Shown in pieces: positions 35,819 to 44,196 of a stretch of DNA of 64,000 nt (position 1 is its first letter; the number at the start of each line of letters is the position of its first letter). Location: contig OX044354.1 in assembly GCA_943846615.1 (NCBI GenBank), positions 2,125,001 to 2,189,000 on the forward strand, written 5' to 3'. The notes under the pieces were generated by a model. It was not told the DNA's origin. It searched no databases and was given only the letters and a program-made list of their open reading frames with translations. The DNA comes from an uncultured Amylibacter sp. Its GTDB lineage: Bacteria > Pseudomonadota > Alphaproteobacteria > Rhodobacterales > Rhodobacteraceae. A program made the translations under genes and the position numbers.

Positions 35819-36979
35819 TTAGGGCGTCAAATAGTTTGGCGCAAGAAGGTAGAAAGAGTAGGCCACGATAAAGGCGGGTATTGCCGAATAGATCGTCGCC
35901 AAGAAAGCAACGCGTGGGTTCAATGCAATGGCGGGGAATAACGCATCGCCGTCGTTTGCAATCGAGTTGCCGATCAAAGCCGCGAAGGGGATCAGCCCAT
36001 TGATGTAGAACGTGGTGACCAAAACTTGTGGGCCACAGCCAGGGATGAAACCGATTAAAATTGCGATCAGTGGCAACATAATTCCTGCCGCAGCAAACCA
36101 TGCCTGAAGGTCAAGACCCGCGAAGGCAGTGAGGTATTCGAACAAGAGGAAGGCCAATATCACCCATGCAGTGATGAAGCTGGTCTCCTCGACCATGCGT
36201 GGCAGGGGGGTGTTTTCAGGGTTTGTCATGGCGCGTACGGGGGATGCCGACCAGATCATCATGCCAATGAAAATGCCCAGAAGGGCAATCATGGTTATGA
36301 TTTTCGCAATGACGCCATCGTATTCGATCTGCATCAGGCCCGTGATGCCGAAAAACAGGCCCGGGATGATCAAGATACCGTAAGAAATATATGCCAGACC
36401 ACGTGGTTTTGTGACGTTTATGATTGGCACGGTTTTCATTTCGCCACTGGATTCGTATTTATTTTTATCAAAAATATCAATGATATACCCTGAAACGATT
36501 CCTACACAGAACGATAAAGGTAACAGGATTGCCGCCGCGTCTGGGCGTTTTGCGATCAATAGGAATGCAGCGTCGCCCATAGTTGCCGTCAGGGTTGCAA
36601 CAACCGCGCCCATGCTGACGGTACCAGATGAATATGCCGCCACGACGATAACCGCGCCGCCACATCCTGGCATTGCGCCCATCAGGGATGCCAGCGGTAC
36701 CTGTGCCCACGGTGCGCGACGAAACACGCCGCCGATATTAAAGCCGAGTAATTTTTCAGCGCCGTAAAACAGCATTAACGTCATGGCAACGAATACGGAC
36801 ACACCGATATAGGCGTCTTCCAATGCGCTGCGTGTTGTTTCGCCCAAGGCACCCGGGAAAACGGCCAATGCCAACAGTAATACCGTTAGAAACAGGCGTT
36901 TTGTACGAAATGGGCCTAAGGCGTTGCCCAAGGTCAGATTGTCATTTGGGCGGGTTTTATTTGCGTCGCTGAATGTCAT
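35819..36979 (-). CDS. Putative manganese/heavy-metal exporter (ArsP_2/DUF2899 type)
   Basis: 386-residue polytopic membrane protein with about ten hydrophobic segments. It is an internal duplication: MGAMPGCGGAVIVVAAYSSG in the first half matches IGFIPGCGPQVLVTTFYING in the second, each with a PGCG motif in a membrane helix, and each half ends in a T/N-x-GDA motif (TMGDAAFLL and NDGDALFPA). This is the family annotated as putative manganese transporter or permease-like metal exporter. A Fur/Mur-like palindrome lies 14 bases before the start, which fits manganese- or iron-responsive control. Confidence 0.75.
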   Translation of the reverse strand: MTFSDANKTRPNDNLTLGNALGPFRTKRLFLTVLLLALAVFPGALGETTRSALEDAYIGVSVFVAMTLMLFYGAEKLLGFNIGGVFRRAPWAQVPLASLMGAMPGCGGAVIVVAAYSSGTVSMGAVVATLTATMGDAAFLLIAKRPDAAAILLPLSFCVGIVSGYIIDIFDKNKYESSGEMKTVPIINVTKPRGLAYISYGILIIPGLFFGITGLMQIEYDGVIAKIITMIALLGIFIGMMIWSASPVRAMTNPENTPLPRMVEETSFITAWVILAFLLFEYLTAFAGLDLQAWFAAAGIMLPLIAILIGFIPGCGPQVLVTTFYINGLIPFAALIGNSIANDGDALFPAIALNPRVAFLATIYSAIPAFIVAYSFYLLAPNYLTP

Positions 36980-36992
36980 ATGGGTTGCTTAA

Positions 36993-37013
36993 TGCAAATG
37001 AGAACCATTCGCA
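36993..37013. promoter_or_regulatory. Fur/Mur-like palindrome upstream of the metal exporter
   Basis: TGCAAAT-N7-ATTCGCA: the half-sites match as inverted repeats with one mismatch and resemble the TGCAAAT half-site of Mur/Fur boxes in alphaproteobacteria. It lies 14-34 bases upstream of the exporter ATG (minus strand) and downstream of msrB. Confidence 0.5.
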
Positions 37014-37046
37014 ACTAGAAACAGCGCGGGGCGCGCGCGGTTGGAT

Positions 37047-37505
37047 TTATGCTGGCACGAATTTCAGGCTGACGCCGTTGAGACAGTGGCGTTTACCCGT
37101 TGGTTTTGGGCCATCGTCAAAGATGTGCCCCAGATGGCTGCCGCAACGACGGCAATGGCATTCTGTGCGTACAGACAGTAATTTGCGATCGCGTTTTGTG
37201 CCGATGGCGTTTGGCAGGCTTTGATAAAAGCTGGGCCAACCAGTGCCGGAATCATATTTGGTTTTGGAAGGGTATAGGGGGAGGTCACAGCCGCGGCAAA
37301 TGTATGTGCCATCGGCATAATTTTTATCCAAAGGACTACTGCCGGCGCGTTCTGTCGCCTCGTGACGCATGACGTTGTATTGCTGTTTTGTTAGCATCGC
37401 ACGCCATTGCGCATCGGTGCGGGTGATCTCGAAATCGGCAGCGAATGATGCGCGGGGCAAAACAGCGGCGACCGTGGCGGTGGTGATAAAATGGCGACGT
37501 TTCAT
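37047..37505 (-). CDS. msrB: Exported peptide-methionine (R)-S-oxide reductase MsrB
   Basis: 152 residues from the ATG at 37505, with AAAGGA upstream. It begins MKRRHFITTATVAAVLPRASFA, a Tat-type or secretory signal, so the enzyme should be periplasmic. The MsrB domain has two zinc CxxC pairs (CRGCDLPLY and CHCRRCGSHLGHIFDDGP) and the catalytic Cys in GKRHCLNGVSL. It repairs R-methionine sulfoxide in oxidised proteins. It lies upstream of the metal exporter on the same strand, separated by the Fur/Mur-like palindrome. Confidence 0.93.
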   Translation of the reverse strand: MKRRHFITTATVAAVLPRASFAADFEITRTDAQWRAMLTKQQYNVMRHEATERAGSSPLDKNYADGTYICRGCDLPLYPSKTKYDSGTGWPSFYQSLPNAIGTKRDRKLLSVRTECHCRRCGSHLGHIFDDGPKPTGKRHCLNGVSLKFVPA

Positions 37506-37619
37506 GTGCAATCCTTTGGTTTCCATCGTTTTGCATCAATCCGTGATAAATTGAAAATCAAAGCACCGTGAGGATATATTTCATGTGCAATCGACCAATT
37601 TGCACGGTAGGCGTGGTGT

Positions 37620-38936
37620 ATGGTTGCACAAAGCCCCCTTGATCTGACGCATAAACGTGTTCTGCATATTGCGGTGCCTGTGGTGTTGTCCAATGCAACC
37701 GTGCCGATTTTGGGTGCGGTTGATACGGCGGTGGTTGGCCAGATGGGTTTGGCCGCGCCGATTGGTGCCGTGGGAATTGGTGCGATTATTCTGTCTGCTA
37801 TCTACTGGATATTTGGGTTCCTACGGATGGGGACGGCGGGTTTAACGGCACAGGCGATTGGTGCGGGGGATCAAGGTGAAACCAACGCGTTGTTGGTGCG
37901 AGCCTTGATGATTGGGTTTTCGGCGGGTTTCTTTTTCATATTATTGCAGGTGCCACTGTTTTGGGGCGCGTTTCAAGTTGCCCCGACATCACCCGCGGTC
38001 GAAGGCATGGCGCGGGAATATTTGGGTATTCGGATTTACAGCGCGCCCGCGGCGATTGCGATTTATGGCATCACGGGTTGGTTGATAGCAGCAGGTCGCA
38101 CTGGCGAAGTTTTGATTTTACAGTTTTTCCTTAACGGGCTGAATATCGTTTTGGATTTTCTGTTTGTCTTGAAATTTGGTTGGGGTGTAGGCGGTGTTGC
38201 TACGGCGACATTGATTGCGGAATGGTCTGGGTTGCTGCTGGGGTTATGGATGGTGCGCGGTGGGTATTTGAATGGATATTGGCGCAATTGGGCATTGATA
38301 TTTGAACCGACGAAATTGAAACGCATGGCGATTGTGAATGGCGATATCATGATCCGTTCGGTGATTTTGCAGATCGGTTTCGTCAGCTTTCTGTTTCTGG
38401 GGGCATCATTTGGCGATGTGACATTAGCCGCGAACCAAGTGTTATTGCAGTTTCTGTACATAACGTCATACGCGATGGATGGTTTTGCGACTGCTGCCGA
38501 GGCATTGGTGGGACAGGCGATGGGCGCGCGAAAACGTGCGGCGCTACGCCGTGCCGTGGTTATGACCAGCCAGTGGGCGGCGGCGTTGATTGTGCTGTTG
38601 GCGGTAGTGTTTGCGGTATTTGGGGTTGGGCTTATTGCAATTATGACGACTTCGCCCGATGTGCGGATGGTGGCGGCGCAATATCTGCCCTGGATGGTTG
38701 CCGCGCCACTGTTGGGCGGGGCGTCTTGGATGTTGGATGGGATATTTATTGGGGCAACACGGTCGCGCGACATGCGTAATATGATGATTGTGTCGTTTGG
38801 GTTTTATGCTGCGGCGTTGGCTGTGTTGATGCCGATGTTTGGCAATCATGGCCTGTGGGCGGCGATGATCATATTTTTTGTGGTGCGTGGGATCACATTG
38901 GCGATCCGATATCCGAAATTAGAAGCGTCGGTTTAG
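37620..38936 (+). CDS. MATE-family efflux transporter (DinF-like)
   Basis: 438-residue integral membrane protein with about twelve hydrophobic segments arranged as two similar halves. The N-terminus KRVLHIAVPVVLSNATVPILGAVDTAVVGQMG and RMGTAGLTAQAIGAGD match DinF-type MATE pumps, which expel drugs or metabolites with Na+ or H+. It starts close to msrB on the opposite strand and its end overlaps the convergent arsC-like gene by 4 bases. Confidence 0.92.
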   Translation: MVAQSPLDLTHKRVLHIAVPVVLSNATVPILGAVDTAVVGQMGLAAPIGAVGIGAIILSAIYWIFGFLRMGTAGLTAQAIGAGDQGETNALLVRALMIGFSAGFFFILLQVPLFWGAFQVAPTSPAVEGMAREYLGIRIYSAPAAIAIYGITGWLIAAGRTGEVLILQFFLNGLNIVLDFLFVLKFGWGVGGVATATLIAEWSGLLLGLWMVRGGYLNGYWRNWALIFEPTKLKRMAIVNGDIMIRSVILQIGFVSFLFLGASFGDVTLAANQVLLQFLYITSYAMDGFATAAEALVGQAMGARKRAALRRAVVMTSQWAAALIVLLAVVFAVFGVGLIAIMTTSPDVRMVAAQYLPWMVAAPLLGGASWMLDGIFIGATRSRDMRNMMIVSFGFYAAALAVLMPMFGNHGLWAAMIIFFVVRGITLAIRYPKLEASV

Positions 38937-39277
38937 ACGATGTTCAATACGGCCTCGGGCGGACGCCCTATTGCAGCGTGGGTGCCGTTGATCACGACGG
39001 GGCGTTCGATCAAAATGGGGTTGGCAACCATCGCGGCGACTAAGGAGTCGTCGCTGTCTGTTTTGGAAAGGCCCAATTCCTTGAATAGCTTTTCGCCAGT
39101 ACGCATGAGTTTTATTGCAGGCAGGTCTAGTGCCGCCAAAACCGCACGGATTTGATCGGCGGTTGGCCCTGCATCCAGATATTTGACGATCTCGGGCGTA
39201 TGACCGTTATCCGTCAGTAACGCGAGCGTTTGACGTGATTTAGAGCAGCGCGGGTTATGCCAAATTTTTATCGTCAT
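38933..39277 (-). CDS. ArsC-family (glutaredoxin-type) reductase
   Basis: 114 residues. The active-site loop [15 protein letters not shown] has the catalytic Cys (about residue 11), followed by the LIERPVVI cis-Pro region and the Arg residues typical of glutathione-dependent arsenate reductase. The full set fits ArsC, but no other arsenic genes are near. It is the last gene of the VOC-DUF952-pyrD unit, overlapping pyrD by 4 bases, so it may be a YffB/Spx-like relative with another substrate. Confidence 0.85.
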   Translation of the reverse strand: MTIKIWHNPRCSKSRQTLALLTDNGHTPEIVKYLDAGPTADQIRAVLAALDLPAIKLMRTGEKLFKELGLSKTDSDDSLVAAMVANPILIERPVVINGTHAAIGRPPEAVLNIV

Positions 39278-40332
39278 AAGTAATCCTGAATGCCTGTGCC
39301 GACAGCCTGTGAGATGTGGTCAAAACCGTTTTGTGCCAAGATTTCATCCAAGCCTTTGGCGATGTCATCGGCAAGGGATAGGCCGTGAAATACCAGTGCC
39401 GTGTACAATTGCACGGCGGACGCGCCCGCGCGGATTTTTTCATATGCGGCCTGTGGGGAATCGATGCCACCGACGCCGATGATTGGAATGTTGCCTTCCA
39501 ACTCGTTCGCCAGATGGGCCAAAACGCGAGTGGATTTTTCGAATAATGGCTTGCCTGCCATGCCGCCCTTTTGATCGCGGTGTTCGGATTTCAGGCCGTC
39601 ACGATCCAAAGTTGTGTTGGTGGCAATCACCGCGTCGATGCGTGAATGGCGTGCCACCTGCGCAATTTGGGCGATTTCCTCATTTGTCAAATCAGGTGCG
39701 ATTTTCAGGAAAATCGGGATCGGTCGTTCGAACGTATCGCGGGTTTCGATGACACCAGCCAGCAATGCGGTCAGCGCCTTCTCACCCTGTAAGTCGCGCA
39801 GCTTTTCTGTGTTGGGGGACGAAACATTCACGGTGGCAAAGTCGATGTGTGGGCCACAGGTTTCCAACACTTTTACGAAATCGATTGCGCGGTGCGAGCT
39901 GTCTTTGTTTGCACCAAGGTTTAGGCCAACAATGCCCGTTTTCGGGCGTTGGGCCAGACGGGCCGCAATCACATCTTTGCCTTCGTTGTTGAAGCCGAAA
40001 CGGTTGATGGATGCTTGGTCTTCGTTCAAGCGGAACAGGCGGGGTTTGCGGTTACCCGGTTGTGCCTTGGGGGTGGCTGCGCCAACCTCGATAAAGCCGA
40101 AACCTGAGCGTAGCAGTGGCGCAATGGCTGTGGCATTTTTATCAAAACCTGCGGCGAGTCCAACGGGATTTGGCAATTCCAAGCCCGCCAGATTTTGCGC
40201 TAAACGGGGGCTGGAGTAGGTGCCCGGTTTGGGGGTGAGGCCCGCGTTCAAGGCGCGGATTGCCAGATGATGGGCGCGTTCGGGATCTGTACGGTACAGC
40301 AGGGATAGGCCCAGTTTTTCTGTCAGTTTCAT
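39274..40332 (-). CDS. pyrD: Dihydroorotate dehydrogenase (quinone), class 2
   Basis: 352 residues from the ATG at 40332, which overlaps the DUF952 stop by 4 bases; the longer frame lies inside that gene. A class 2 enzyme: an N-terminal amphipathic membrane-binding extension (1-40), then the FMN barrel with [42 protein letters not shown] with the catalytic Ser, and [21 protein letters not shown] binding FMN phosphate. It oxidises dihydroorotate to orotate, passing electrons to quinone. Confidence 0.95.
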   Translation of the reverse strand: MKLTEKLGLSLLYRTDPERAHHLAIRALNAGLTPKPGTYSSPRLAQNLAGLELPNPVGLAAGFDKNATAIAPLLRSGFGFIEVGAATPKAQPGNRKPRLFRLNEDQASINRFGFNNEGKDVIAARLAQRPKTGIVGLNLGANKDSSHRAIDFVKVLETCGPHIDFATVNVSSPNTEKLRDLQGEKALTALLAGVIETRDTFERPIPIFLKIAPDLTNEEIAQIAQVARHSRIDAVIATNTTLDRDGLKSEHRDQKGGMAGKPLFEKSTRVLAHLANELEGNIPIIGVGGIDSPQAAYEKIRAGASAVQLYTALVFHGLSLADDIAKGLDEILAQNGFDHISQAVGTGIQDYL

Positions 40333-40667
40333 GACATCTCTTTCGGAAATTGATGGTGGTCGCCATCCAATGGCAGTGGTTCGATCCACAAAGCGCCGTC
40401 CAATTTAAGCGGCGCGTATAGGTGTGGAAACAATTGATCGTTGCGCGACTTTTCATATTTTAGCGCATCGCCAAAGTCCGCATCGTTATAGGCCAGTAGC
40501 ATCAGGTCGGATTCGCCTGTGAAATGTTTGGCGGCAGTTTCAACAACTGTGTCAGCAGTGGAAAAATGAATATAGCCATCGGCGACATCAATCGGTGCGC
40601 CAGATGAGGTGCCGTTGTCACGCAAGTCGGCCCACTCGGCGGCGCGTAGAATTTTGTAGATGATCAT
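40329..40667 (-). CDS. DUF952-family protein
   Basis: 112 residues. [13 protein letters not shown] near the start, then [23 protein letters not shown], and [16 protein letters not shown] match the DUF952 fold, which is ADP-ribosyltransferase-like in structure but without known enzymatic function here. It begins 3 bases after the VOC gene stop and overlaps pyrD by 4 bases. Confidence 0.88.
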   Translation of the reverse strand: MIIYKILRAAEWADLRDNGTSSGAPIDVADGYIHFSTADTVVETAAKHFTGESDLMLLAYNDADFGDALKYEKSRNDQLFPHLYAPLKLDGALWIEPLPLDGDHHQFPKEMS

Positions 40668-40670
40668 GTG

Positions 40671-41084
40671 TCAGCTCGCGAATACGGTTTCGAAATCTGC
40701 GAAACCTTTGATTTCAATGGGGTTTCCAGATGGATCACGGAAAAACATCGTGCGTTGTTCGCCCGGTTCACCGGCGAAACGGACAACGGGGGGGATTTCG
40801 AAATTCAAGCCCTCTTCGGTGAGGCGTTCGGAGAGTTCGATCCAGTCGGATAGACGTAATATTACGCCCATATGGGGCATTGGCACCATGTGATCGCCAA
40901 CGTGGCCTGTGTTTTCAGTGGCAAATGGTTTGCCCAGATGAAGCGATATTTGATGTCCGAAAAAGTCGTAATCGACCCAGGTGTCGGTTGAACGACCTTC
41001 AACACAGCCTAAAATACGCCCGTAAAAATCGCGCGCGTCGTTCAGATCTGTGACGTGATATGCAAGGTGGAAAAGTGATTTCAT
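40671..41084 (-). CDS. VOC-family (glyoxalase/dioxygenase-like) protein
   Basis: 137 residues with the two-module VOC pattern: LFHLAYHVTDLNDARDFYGRILG at the N-terminus and HMGVILRLSDWIELSERL with RTMFFRDPSGNPIEIKGF at the C-terminus. Metal ligands appear to be His (LFHLAYHV), His (PHMGVIL) and Glu (IEIKGF). Substrate unknown. First gene of the minus-strand unit with DUF952, pyrD and the arsC-like gene. Confidence 0.88.
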   Translation of the reverse strand: MKSLFHLAYHVTDLNDARDFYGRILGCVEGRSTDTWVDYDFFGHQISLHLGKPFATENTGHVGDHMVPMPHMGVILRLSDWIELSERLTEEGLNFEIPPVVRFAGEPGEQRTMFFRDPSGNPIEIKGFADFETVFAS

Positions 41085-41144
41085 AATGTTGTCCTAGCAT
41101 GCGTTCACCTTGCGCCCAAGTGGGTTTTGCGCCTTTATGGTCAA

Positions 41145-41795
41145 ATGTGTGGACGAATTGCCCTGAACCTGCCAACGGATGCAGTGGCCAGCTGGTTTGA
41201 CGCCAGTTCTCGGACGGGATTCCAGGAGCCGAAATTCAACATTTGCCCGACCCAGAATATTCCCGTTGCTGTGCGATACGAGGGCGAAAATATCCTGACA
41301 CCGATGCGATGGGGGTTTATCCCGCATTGGTATGGTGCACCGAACGACGGGCCATTGTTGATCAACGCGCGCGGTGAAACGGTGGCAGAAAAACCTGCGT
41401 TTCGTGATGCAATTTCAAAGCGGCGGTGTTTGATCCCTGCGACGGGGTTTTATGAATGGCACCGGATAGATGGGCGCAAAGAACCATGGTATTTTCGACC
41501 CGCTGATGATGATCTGATGGCGTTTGCTGGCATTTGGCAGGCGTGGACGGCCCCAGATGGAGCACGACAAGTGAGCGTGGCGATGTTGACGGTGGATGCG
41601 GGCGATCAGATGGCGGATGTGCATCATCGTGAACCCGTAGTGATTGAAAAACCGCGCCAAATGGATTGGTTGGACGGGGATTTGGAGTTGATTACATCCG
41701 CACCTGATGGATTTTATGAAAAACATCGTGTTTCGAGCAAGGTGAATAAGGCCAGTGCCACAGGACCAGAACTGATTGAACCATTGGTTGAATAA
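41145..41795 (+). CDS. SOS-response-associated peptidase YedK/HMCES (SRAP)
   Basis: 216 residues starting MCGRIAL. In this family Cys2, exposed after removal of Met1, forms a stable thiazolidine crosslink with abasic sites in single-stranded DNA, which is why the start at 41145 is chosen over an ATG six codons earlier. Other conserved parts: LLINARGETVAEKPAFRDAISKRRCLIPATGFYEW with the active-site Asn and Glu, and DVHHREPVVIE with the His. Monocistronic, plus strand. Confidence 0.93.
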   Translation: MCGRIALNLPTDAVASWFDASSRTGFQEPKFNICPTQNIPVAVRYEGENILTPMRWGFIPHWYGAPNDGPLLINARGETVAEKPAFRDAISKRRCLIPATGFYEWHRIDGRKEPWYFRPADDDLMAFAGIWQAWTAPDGARQVSVAMLTVDAGDQMADVHHREPVVIEKPRQMDWLDGDLELITSAPDGFYEKHRVSSKVNKASATGPELIEPLVE

Positions 41796-41844
41796 TCAGA
41801 ATTTTTGCTGCAGGATAGACGAAATAAATTCGTTTGGTGTTCCT

Positions 41845-42735
41845 ATGTCTCGTCGCAGATACGACCTGCCCTCTTTAAAAATGATTGGCACATTCGAAGC
41901 CGCCGCGCGTGCAGGTAGTTTCAAAGATGCTGCAGATGAATTGGGTGTGACACCAGGTGCGGTCAGCCATCAGGTCAGGGGGCTAGAAGCTGACCTTGGA
42001 ATGGAATTATTTATACGTCAGGCGCGTACGGTCGAGCTGAGCGTTGAGGGGCGCGTTTTGTTTGATGTGGTCCATCGATCAATGGGCGAGATTGACCAGA
42101 CATTGCGTAGTTTGCGGGCATTGCGTGAAACAGGGCAAGTTTCCATTGGGGCGACGACGGCGGTTTCGTCGTTGTGGTTGACGCCGCTGTTATCGCAATT
42201 CTGGCGGGCCCATCCCGATATTCAAATCACCCAAGAGGTACGAGATCGCCCCTTTCGCCGTCCGTTGAGCATGGATTTAACCATAGAATATGCTGTAGAA
42301 CCGCCATCCGAGCGCAGCGATGTTTTGTCCGAAGACAGATTGTTACCGTTGTGTAGTCCCGCGTTCAAAGACCGAAACCTACACAGATTGGAGCAGTTGG
42401 CGCAGGCGCCATTAATACATTTGGATGCAAAGGAAACCAATTGGACCAGTTGGCCGAATTGGTTTAACAGTCTGGGATTTCAGGGCGAATTGGCGACGCG
42501 TCATCGAGTGAATAATTACGCGATTGCCTTGCAACTGGCCTGTGATGGATTGGGTGTGGTCTTGGGGTGGAAAGGTTTGGCGAGCGGTATGGTCGCCAGT
42601 GGTCAGTTGGTGCCGCTGACCGATTTTGAGACACCATCTCCAGGGCGGTTTTATCTGATTTCATCCAGCCCGACGCCCAAGCCAGAAACAGTTATCGTAG
42701 GAAAATGGTTGTTGGCACAAAGTTGGATGAATTAA
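41845..42735 (+). CDS. LysR-type regulator (GcvA-like), likely controls the Rieske cluster
   Basis: 296 residues from the ATG at 41845. The helix-turn-helix is at the N-terminus (MIGTFEAAARAGSFKDAADELGVTPGAVSHQVRGLE), followed by a periplasmic-binding-like effector domain. LPSLKMIGTFEAAAR with the GAVSHQ recognition helix is typical of GcvA-type regulators that govern one-carbon or amino-acid catabolism. It lies 79 bases before the Rieske oxygenase gene on the same strand and is its best candidate regulator. Confidence 0.88.
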   Translation: MSRRRYDLPSLKMIGTFEAAARAGSFKDAADELGVTPGAVSHQVRGLEADLGMELFIRQARTVELSVEGRVLFDVVHRSMGEIDQTLRSLRALRETGQVSIGATTAVSSLWLTPLLSQFWRAHPDIQITQEVRDRPFRRPLSMDLTIEYAVEPPSERSDVLSEDRLLPLCSPAFKDRNLHRLEQLAQAPLIHLDAKETNWTSWPNWFNSLGFQGELATRHRVNNYAIALQLACDGLGVVLGWKGLASGMVASGQLVPLTDFETPSPGRFYLISSSPTPKPETVIVGKWLLAQSWMN

Positions 42736-42814
42736 ATTCACTTGGTTGCAAAATATCTCGGTTGTTCGAATCCAGTGAGTATGACAATTTTTTCCAAACT
42801 TTAGGGAAACGATT

Positions 42815-43969
42815 ATGTCTGATCTGTCAGCTGTGATGCAGCCATTGAATGTGGCCAAAGGGCTGCCCAACGAACACTATGTGGACGAGGCGACATTCAA
42901 AGAAGAGCGCGAGAGTGTTTTGTTTGCGAATTGGTCGGCGGTCGGTTTCGCCCATGATGTACCAAACGCGGGCGATGCCAATCCGATAGACTTTCTGGGA
43001 ATGCCATTATTGATGGTGCGGGATGATCAGGGTGCGGTGCGCGTGCACCAGAATACCTGTCGTCATCGCGGCATGATTTTGGTGTCAGAGAAGAGCAATA
43101 TTCGCGGCACCATTCGATGCCCATATCATTCGTGGTGTTATGGATTGGATGGTGCATTGCGTTCCACGCCGCATGTAGGCGGCCCAGGGCAGAATACGCA
43201 TGTGGACATTAGGCGAAACGAGTTGGGTTTGATTGAAATTCGCAGTCATATTTATATGGGTGTTGTGTTTGTGAATATTTCTGGGAATGCTGCCCCGTTC
43301 GAAGAGGTGCATCGCGATCTATTGGCGCGATGGGACGATTTTGATAAGCCGTTGCATCATAATCCAGATAGCGCATTTGCGTTAGACGTTGATAGCAATT
43401 GGAAGTTGGCAGTAGAAAATTATTGCGAGAGTTATCATCTGCCGTGGGTGCACCCAGGTTTGAATTTAGTTTCGCGATTGGAAGATCATTATCATCTGGA
43501 AGCGCCACAAAAATATTCGGGTCAGGGTTCGCTAGTCTATTCACAATTGAAGGGCGAAAATGATCTGGTCTTTCCCGATTTTGATGGGGTCGCGGATAAG
43601 TGGAATACGGCGTCGGAATATGTGGCGTTATATCCAAATGTTCTGTTGGGCGTGCATCGCGATCATACCTATGCGATTATTTTGGAACCCAGGGCGATTA
43701 ATAAAACGCGCGAGCATGTCGCGATTTATTATGCCAATTCCCGCGCGGTTGGCGCAGATTATGATGCGATGCGCCAAACCAATACGGCGTTCTGGAAAGA
43801 GGTTTTCGAAGAGGATATTTTTGTTGTCGAAGGCATGCAAAAAGGGCGTCATGGTGTGTTGTTTGATGGTGGAAAATTTTCACCCGCCATGGATGGGCCA
43901 ACACATCTATTCCATGATTGGGTTGCGACGCAGATAAATAATGGCCGTAAACAGGTGGCCGCAGAGTGA
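42815..43969 (+). CDS. Rieske non-heme iron oxygenase, alpha subunit (GbcA/CntA-like)
   Basis: 384 residues. The Rieske cluster ligands are C82 and H84 (TCRHRG) and C102 and H105 (CPYHSW). The mononuclear iron site is H208 and H213 in ENYCESYHLPWVHPG, with an acidic ligand near 332-334 (FEEDIFVVEGMQKGRH). The ED...VE.MQ pattern recalls oxygenases that N-demethylate or cleave quaternary amines (glycine betaine, carnitine, stachydrine). The gene for a dedicated reductase is not in the cluster. It is coupled to the next gene by a 4-base GTGA overlap. Substrate inferred, not known. Confidence 0.88.
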   Translation: MSDLSAVMQPLNVAKGLPNEHYVDEATFKEERESVLFANWSAVGFAHDVPNAGDANPIDFLGMPLLMVRDDQGAVRVHQNTCRHRGMILVSEKSNIRGTIRCPYHSWCYGLDGALRSTPHVGGPGQNTHVDIRRNELGLIEIRSHIYMGVVFVNISGNAAPFEEVHRDLLARWDDFDKPLHHNPDSAFALDVDSNWKLAVENYCESYHLPWVHPGLNLVSRLEDHYHLEAPQKYSGQGSLVYSQLKGENDLVFPDFDGVADKWNTASEYVALYPNVLLGVHRDHTYAIILEPRAINKTREHVAIYYANSRAVGADYDAMRQTNTAFWKEVFEEDIFVVEGMQKGRHGVLFDGGKFSPAMDGPTHLFHDWVATQINNGRKQVAAE

Positions 43970-44196
43970 GCCGTTTTGAGCGCCTAGATAAGCAAGTTTT
44001 AAAGGCGCATGAACAAGGTGATCATGGAGCGCTGATTGATGTTTATCACATGTTGGGCGACGAGGAATTGGCGGGTGGAAAGATTACATCTGGATGTTTT
44101 CTGTTGACGCAGGCTTATGTTTACGCGCTGGAAGCAGGTGACGCTCGCGCAAATGAAATCCACAAAATTCTAAAATCCCACGGAAGGGAAGAATAA
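43966..44196 (+). CDS. Small helical protein inside the Rieske cluster
   Basis: 76 residues, GTG start overlapping the oxygenase stop (GTGA). Helical throughout; GALIDVYHMLGDEELAGG, then CFLLTQAYVYALEAGDARANEIHKILKSHGR, resembles a short TPR-like hairpin. No catalytic motif. Its tight coupling on both sides (its stop shares a base with the next ATG) argues for a real protein, perhaps a subunit or chaperone for one of the two enzymes. Confidence 0.75.
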   Translation: MSRFERLDKQVLKAHEQGDHGALIDVYHMLGDEELAGGKITSGCFLLTQAYVYALEAGDARANEIHKILKSHGREE

